The notes under the pieces are model-generated. The model saw only the letters and a program-made list of their open reading frames with translations. It ran no database searches and was not told the origin of the DNA. The position numbers and the translations under genes were made by a program. This document shows, piece by piece, positions 5,360 to 7,326 of a DNA stretch of 7,326 nt. The number at the start of each line of letters is the position of its first letter. The first letter of the stretch is position 1. The DNA lies in NCBI GenBank assembly GCA_031278025.1, contig JAITLF010000067.1:1-7326 (forward strand). Reading direction: 5' to 3'. This DNA comes from Treponema sp. (GTDB taxonomy: Bacteria; Spirochaetota; Spirochaetia; Treponematales; Breznakiellaceae).

Positions 5360-5486
5360 AAAAGTAGAAGATGAGCAGGCTGTTTGGGGTTTGCATTTCT
5401 GATTTATTCTTAATCATGAGCGGCAAAAAGTAGAAGATGAGCAGGCTGTTTTAGGGTTTGCATTTCTGATTTATTCTTAATCACGA
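5354..5486 (+). repeat. 66/67-bp tandem duplication starting in the tRNA-Phe 3' end
   Basis: The sequence from 5354 (GCGGCAAAAAGTAGAAG, beginning with the last six tRNA bases) to 5419 is repeated from 5420 to 5486. The copies differ only in the middle (GTTTGGGG against GTTTTAGGG) and at one base near the end (CATGA against CACGA). Each contains TGATT-TATTCTT-AATCA, a weak 5-bp dyad. The second copy carries only GCGGCA from the tRNA, not a usable tRNA half. This is a tandem duplication anchored at a tRNA end, a position often used by integrating elements, but no integrase gene is visible. Confidence 0.95.
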
Positions 5487-5722
5487 TACCAGTTTAATTT
5501 TGTTTTTATTGTTCATACCTCTCCGGCTGTTAAAGCCCTATGTCCCATGGGAGCCTTCACACAAAATCCCGCCGAAAACCTGCGATAACTTCGTTCTGTC
5601 AAAAAAACCTTAAAAAACAGTGAAAAAAAAAGACGAAAAATAGTGATTAATGTAACCTTTACTCAAGCAAGAATGGGGATTCAGCCTATTATGTTAGTAA
5701 ATCCAGAAAAGGAGACATAAGA
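5487..5722 (+). promoter_or_regulatory. A-rich leader of the sigma-like gene, with ribosome site and possible -10
   Basis: No gene is seen here. AAGGAG (5709-5714) is eight bases from ATG 5723, an excellent ribosome site. TATTAT (5687-5692) matches the -10 consensus at five of six, but no good -35 lies at normal spacing, so the promoter may need an activator or another sigma factor. A-tracts at 5598-5639 could act as an UP-like or bent element. A small palindrome CCCATGGG lies at 5543-5550. Confidence 0.45.
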
Positions 5723-6574
5723 ATGTGCGACAATCTGCCATTAGATTCTTTTTTACAGACGTATCATGAAGGAAAAATAGATAAAAAAGAGCTTGAAGGG
5801 ATCATTTTCGACTACATATTGAAAAACGGTGCCAAATTCGGGCTGGGCAGGTGGCCAGAAGACGAATGTATTGATTTCCTCAGCTGGTTCTATCCCCGCA
5901 TAGGCCGGGCCATAGACAAGTACCGGGATGTTGGGTCTTCCTTTGACGCCTATATGTCCACCATAATCCTGTGGGCATCCAAGGAGTATATCCGTGTCGA
6001 AACCAGTCATCGTATGCTCGAACAGACCTACTGGGACATGCGTACCCAGGAAATAGCGGTACACGAACATGAACCGGCCTATGGCGACCGTGCCGCGCCT
6101 TTTAAGCCGGTTAACAATCCCCGGCAGGCACTAATGCTGCTCCTTAAATCCTATTACTTTGTATCCGAAGATTTTATCGATCGGGCCGCCCCTGCCATCG
6201 GCATAGAAAAAGAGCGGTTGAAATCTTTTATTGAACAACTGCGGAACCTGCGGATTCACCGTGATGACGCCATCAAAGGCACCAGGGATCGTATGCACAC
6301 GTTGTATTACCGGTGTATCAGTCTTGAAAGGCGGGTAAATGCCGCTCTCCCAGGTTCCGCGAGGTACGAAAAAATAAAATCCCGTCTGGAACGGGCAAGA
6401 AGCCAACTGTCCGCCATGAGGATCCGGTTCAAACGGATGAGGACCAAAGCCACCAACCAGCAGGTAGCGCTGGTTCTTGGGATCCCCAAGGGTACCATTG
6501 ACTCGAATCTTTTCGCCATCAAGGTAAAATCAAAGTATGATGAGAACGGGGGCGAAAAAATTTTCCGCCGGTGA
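5723..6574 (+). CDS. sigma70-region-like protein, probably transcription-related
   Basis: A 283-residue soluble protein with no signal or membrane segment. Residues ~46-94 (ECIDFLSWFYPRIGRAIDKY, then GSSFDAYMSTIILWASKEYI) resemble sigma70 region 2, where an acidic helix is followed by a run of the type kaidkyd..gssF.aYl...i. Residues ~241-268 (TKATNQQVALVLGIPKGTID, then SNLFAIK) resemble the region 4 helix-turn-helix, compare LGIPxGTVxSRLxRA of ECF sigmas. Between them residues ~185-240 are a charged, probably coiled helix (SLERRVNAAL, RLERARSQLSAMRIRFKRMR), which is not usual for a sigma factor. I recall similar uncharacterised proteins in treponemes but cannot confirm this here. Sigma, anti-sigma-partner or other DNA-binding roles are possible. 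The gene stands alone: tRNA-Phe is upstream, transposon debris downstream, and its ribosome site is strong. Confidence 0.6.
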   Translation: MCDNLPLDSFLQTYHEGKIDKKELEGIIFDYILKNGAKFGLGRWPEDECIDFLSWFYPRIGRAIDKYRDVGSSFDAYMSTIILWASKEYIRVETSHRMLEQTYWDMRTQEIAVHEHEPAYGDRAAPFKPVNNPRQALMLLLKSYYFVSEDFIDRAAPAIGIEKERLKSFIEQLRNLRIHRDDAIKGTRDRMHTLYYRCISLERRVNAALPGSARYEKIKSRLERARSQLSAMRIRFKRMRTKATNQQVALVLGIPKGTIDSNLFAIKVKSKYDENGGEKIFRR

Positions 6575-6600
6575 TTATTTTGACGGATATGATGATGATT

Positions 6601-6635
6601 CCGCCGGACTGTTTATCCTTAAATAAGTCAGGCGG
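6601..6635. terminator. imperfect hairpin just after the sigma-like gene
   Basis: CCGCC pairs with GGCGG, GACT with AGTC and TTTA with TAAA across 6601-6635, with a G/A mismatch and small internal loops, 26 bases beyond the stop codon. No T-run follows, so it is not a classical intrinsic terminator. It may stabilise the mRNA 3' end or act with another factor. Confidence 0.4.
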
Positions 6636-6747
6636 GGAGCAGGGCGAGCGCATTAAACATTCTTAGGGAACAGCCGCCACAGGTTCCCTTACCGCCGGCG
6701 GCGGCGGTACCGGCGGTACTACCGGCAACTGACGGCGGCGGGGCCTG

Positions 6748-6789
6748 CGGCGTGTAAACCCGGGTTTACGGCGTGCAAACCCTGGTTTT
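6748..6789. repeat. two-unit 21-bp repeat with embedded palindrome
   Basis: CGGCGTGTAAACCCGGGTTT (6748-6767) is followed at exactly 21 bases by CGGCGTGCAAACCCTGGTTT (6769-6788); the copies differ at two of these 20 bases. The first includes the perfect palindrome GTAAACCCGGGTTTAC (6754-6769). On the minus strand it would read KPGFARR-KPGFTRR. It is the third 21-bp repeat in the window. Confidence 0.8.
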
Positions 6790-6794
6790 TGATC

Positions 6795-6828
6795 AAAAAA
6801 CCGGGGTCCGGCAACACCGGAGCCCCGG
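6795..6828 (-). terminator. strong intrinsic terminator, minus strand
   Basis: On the minus strand CCGGGG-C-TCCGG, loop TGTTG, then CCGGACCCCGG forms an 11-bp stem with one bulged C (6828-6801), followed at once by TTTTTT (6800-6795). It lies just past the broken transposase and would end its transcript. An adjoining dyad GGTTTTT-GATC-AAAAAACC (6784-6802) overlaps the T-tract. Confidence 0.75.
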
Positions 6829-6860
6829 CGGGGGTATTCTTTTTTAATGCGCTCGCCCTG

Positions 6861-7326
6861 GGTCAGCGAAAATTCCCCCGCCGCATTCCCTAATCCCCGG
6901 GTTAAACAATTCCACCCCTCCATCCCCCGTTTTATCGTGCCAAACGGATGTTCAACAATGCTCTTCCGCTGCTTGAGTATCCCCCGGTCAGGCCGAATCC
7001 TTATTTGTTTGACCACCAGGCCGGTATCATCATAGACCTTTGAAAAGTCCTCCGCCGCCATAGGAACTTGATGACGCCGCCCCCGCCTTTCCTTCGGCAG
7101 GTACACCCGCAGTTCTTGCAGGCTTCCTGGTTGCTAAACACCCCCTGCCCGGTGGATTTCTTATAAAAAGACGGATACAGCGGTTTTCCCACCGGACAGA
7201 CGACCAGGTTCCGCCCGGCTCTATAGACACACCGGCCGTTGTGGTGCGCTGCCGGAACGACCGCCCCGGACTCCGGGGCCGGAACGCAGATGTCAAAATC
7301 CGTTCCCGCTATATGCGGCGCGGCTC
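6861..7326 (-). pseudogene. IS1182-type transposase C-terminal fragment, frameshifted and truncated
   Basis: The minus strand from the window edge encodes AAPHIAGTDFDICVPAPESG and continues to NLVVCPVGKPLYPSFYKKST and CKNCGCTC, a cysteine-rich segment typical of IS1182 transposases. Near 7085-7103 homology moves to another frame (a missing base or its equivalent) and continues ERRGRRHQVPMAAEDFSKVY, then KQRKSIVEHPFGTIKR, then LTRGLGNAAGEFSLT. This part holds the catalytic Glu (codon 6951-6953) and Lys (6930-6932) of the E-x6-K signature. The reading stops matching after SLT at 6861 where FLAYNLKR-like residues should follow; instead the 18-bp inverted repeat begins. The N-terminal half, with the two catalytic aspartates, is beyond the window, so its state is unknown. 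The visible part is non-functional unless the frameshift is a sequencing error. Confidence 0.85.

Larger units (their letters stand above)
6640..6860. mobile_element. 221-bp segment with 18-bp perfect terminal inverted repeats
   Basis: CAGGGCGAGCGCATTAAA (6640-6657) returns as its exact reverse complement at 6843-6860. The transposase homology to the right stops at 6861, the base next to the right arm, so this edge is a real breakpoint. The interior holds GGCGGT-type repeats (6690-6740), a 16-bp palindrome at 6754-6769, a two-unit 21-bp repeat (6748-6789) and a terminator (6795-6828). It codes for nothing recognisable. It fits a MITE-like insertion or a rearranged IS end. No target duplication is seen and transposase sequence does not resume on the left, so a simple insertion is not proven. 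Confidence 0.5.

Noticed and set aside
5360..5420. Intrinsic terminator after tRNA-Phe
   Set aside because: Only a 5-bp AT-rich dyad (TGATT/AATCA) is present and no T-run follows it.

Overview
The window looks like a GC-rich accessory stretch of a spirochaete chromosome, most likely a Treponema-like, termite-gut type organism. This is an inference. It rests on the style of a sigma-like protein at 5723-6574 that I associate with treponemes, a predicted outer-membrane protein without recognisable family, a tRNA gene with no encoded CCA, and abundant short-period repeats with IS1182-type transposase debris. No 16S or other strong taxonomic marker is present.

Layout. Positions 1-63 are pure C, and the next ~35 bases are also C/G biased, which looks like a contig-end artefact. 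A minus-strand gene may start at 123 and run off the left edge. Positions 203-828 hold no convincing gene: there is a 43-bp scrap of IS1182-type transposase at 395-437 and a 17-bp inverted repeat bounding 621-746. A candidate operator dyad (829-852) and a sigma70-type promoter (880-907) precede a DeoR-family regulator (1004-1876, +). It converges, with a 38-bp gap, on a NagD-like HAD phosphatase (1915-2697, -) that has its own extended -10 promoter. A DeoR regulator beside a small-molecule phosphatase suggests sugar-phosphate metabolism, but they are not in one operon.

Positions 2876-3316 are a 21-bp tandem array: 16 clean units, diverged units at both edges, and an 8-unit higher-order pattern. 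A second 21-bp tandem pair follows at 3351-3392. The minus strand then encodes a signal-peptide-bearing, probably outer-membrane beta-barrel protein (3475-5088). Divergent from it is tRNA-Phe(GAA) at 5287-5359, with a strong promoter. Its last six bases start a 66/67-bp tandem duplication (5354-5486).

After an A-rich leader with an excellent ribosome site comes a 283-residue protein (5723-6574, +) whose two ends resemble sigma70 regions 2 and 4. The right end is transposon wreckage: a frameshifted IS1182-type transposase C-terminus on the minus strand (6861-7326). Its homology stops exactly at an 18-bp inverted repeat that bounds a 221-bp structured segment (6640-6860) containing a strong minus-strand terminator. 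The most interesting items are the 21-bp array with its apparent codon-like variation, the sigma-like protein, the tRNA-linked duplication and the two segments bounded by inverted repeats.
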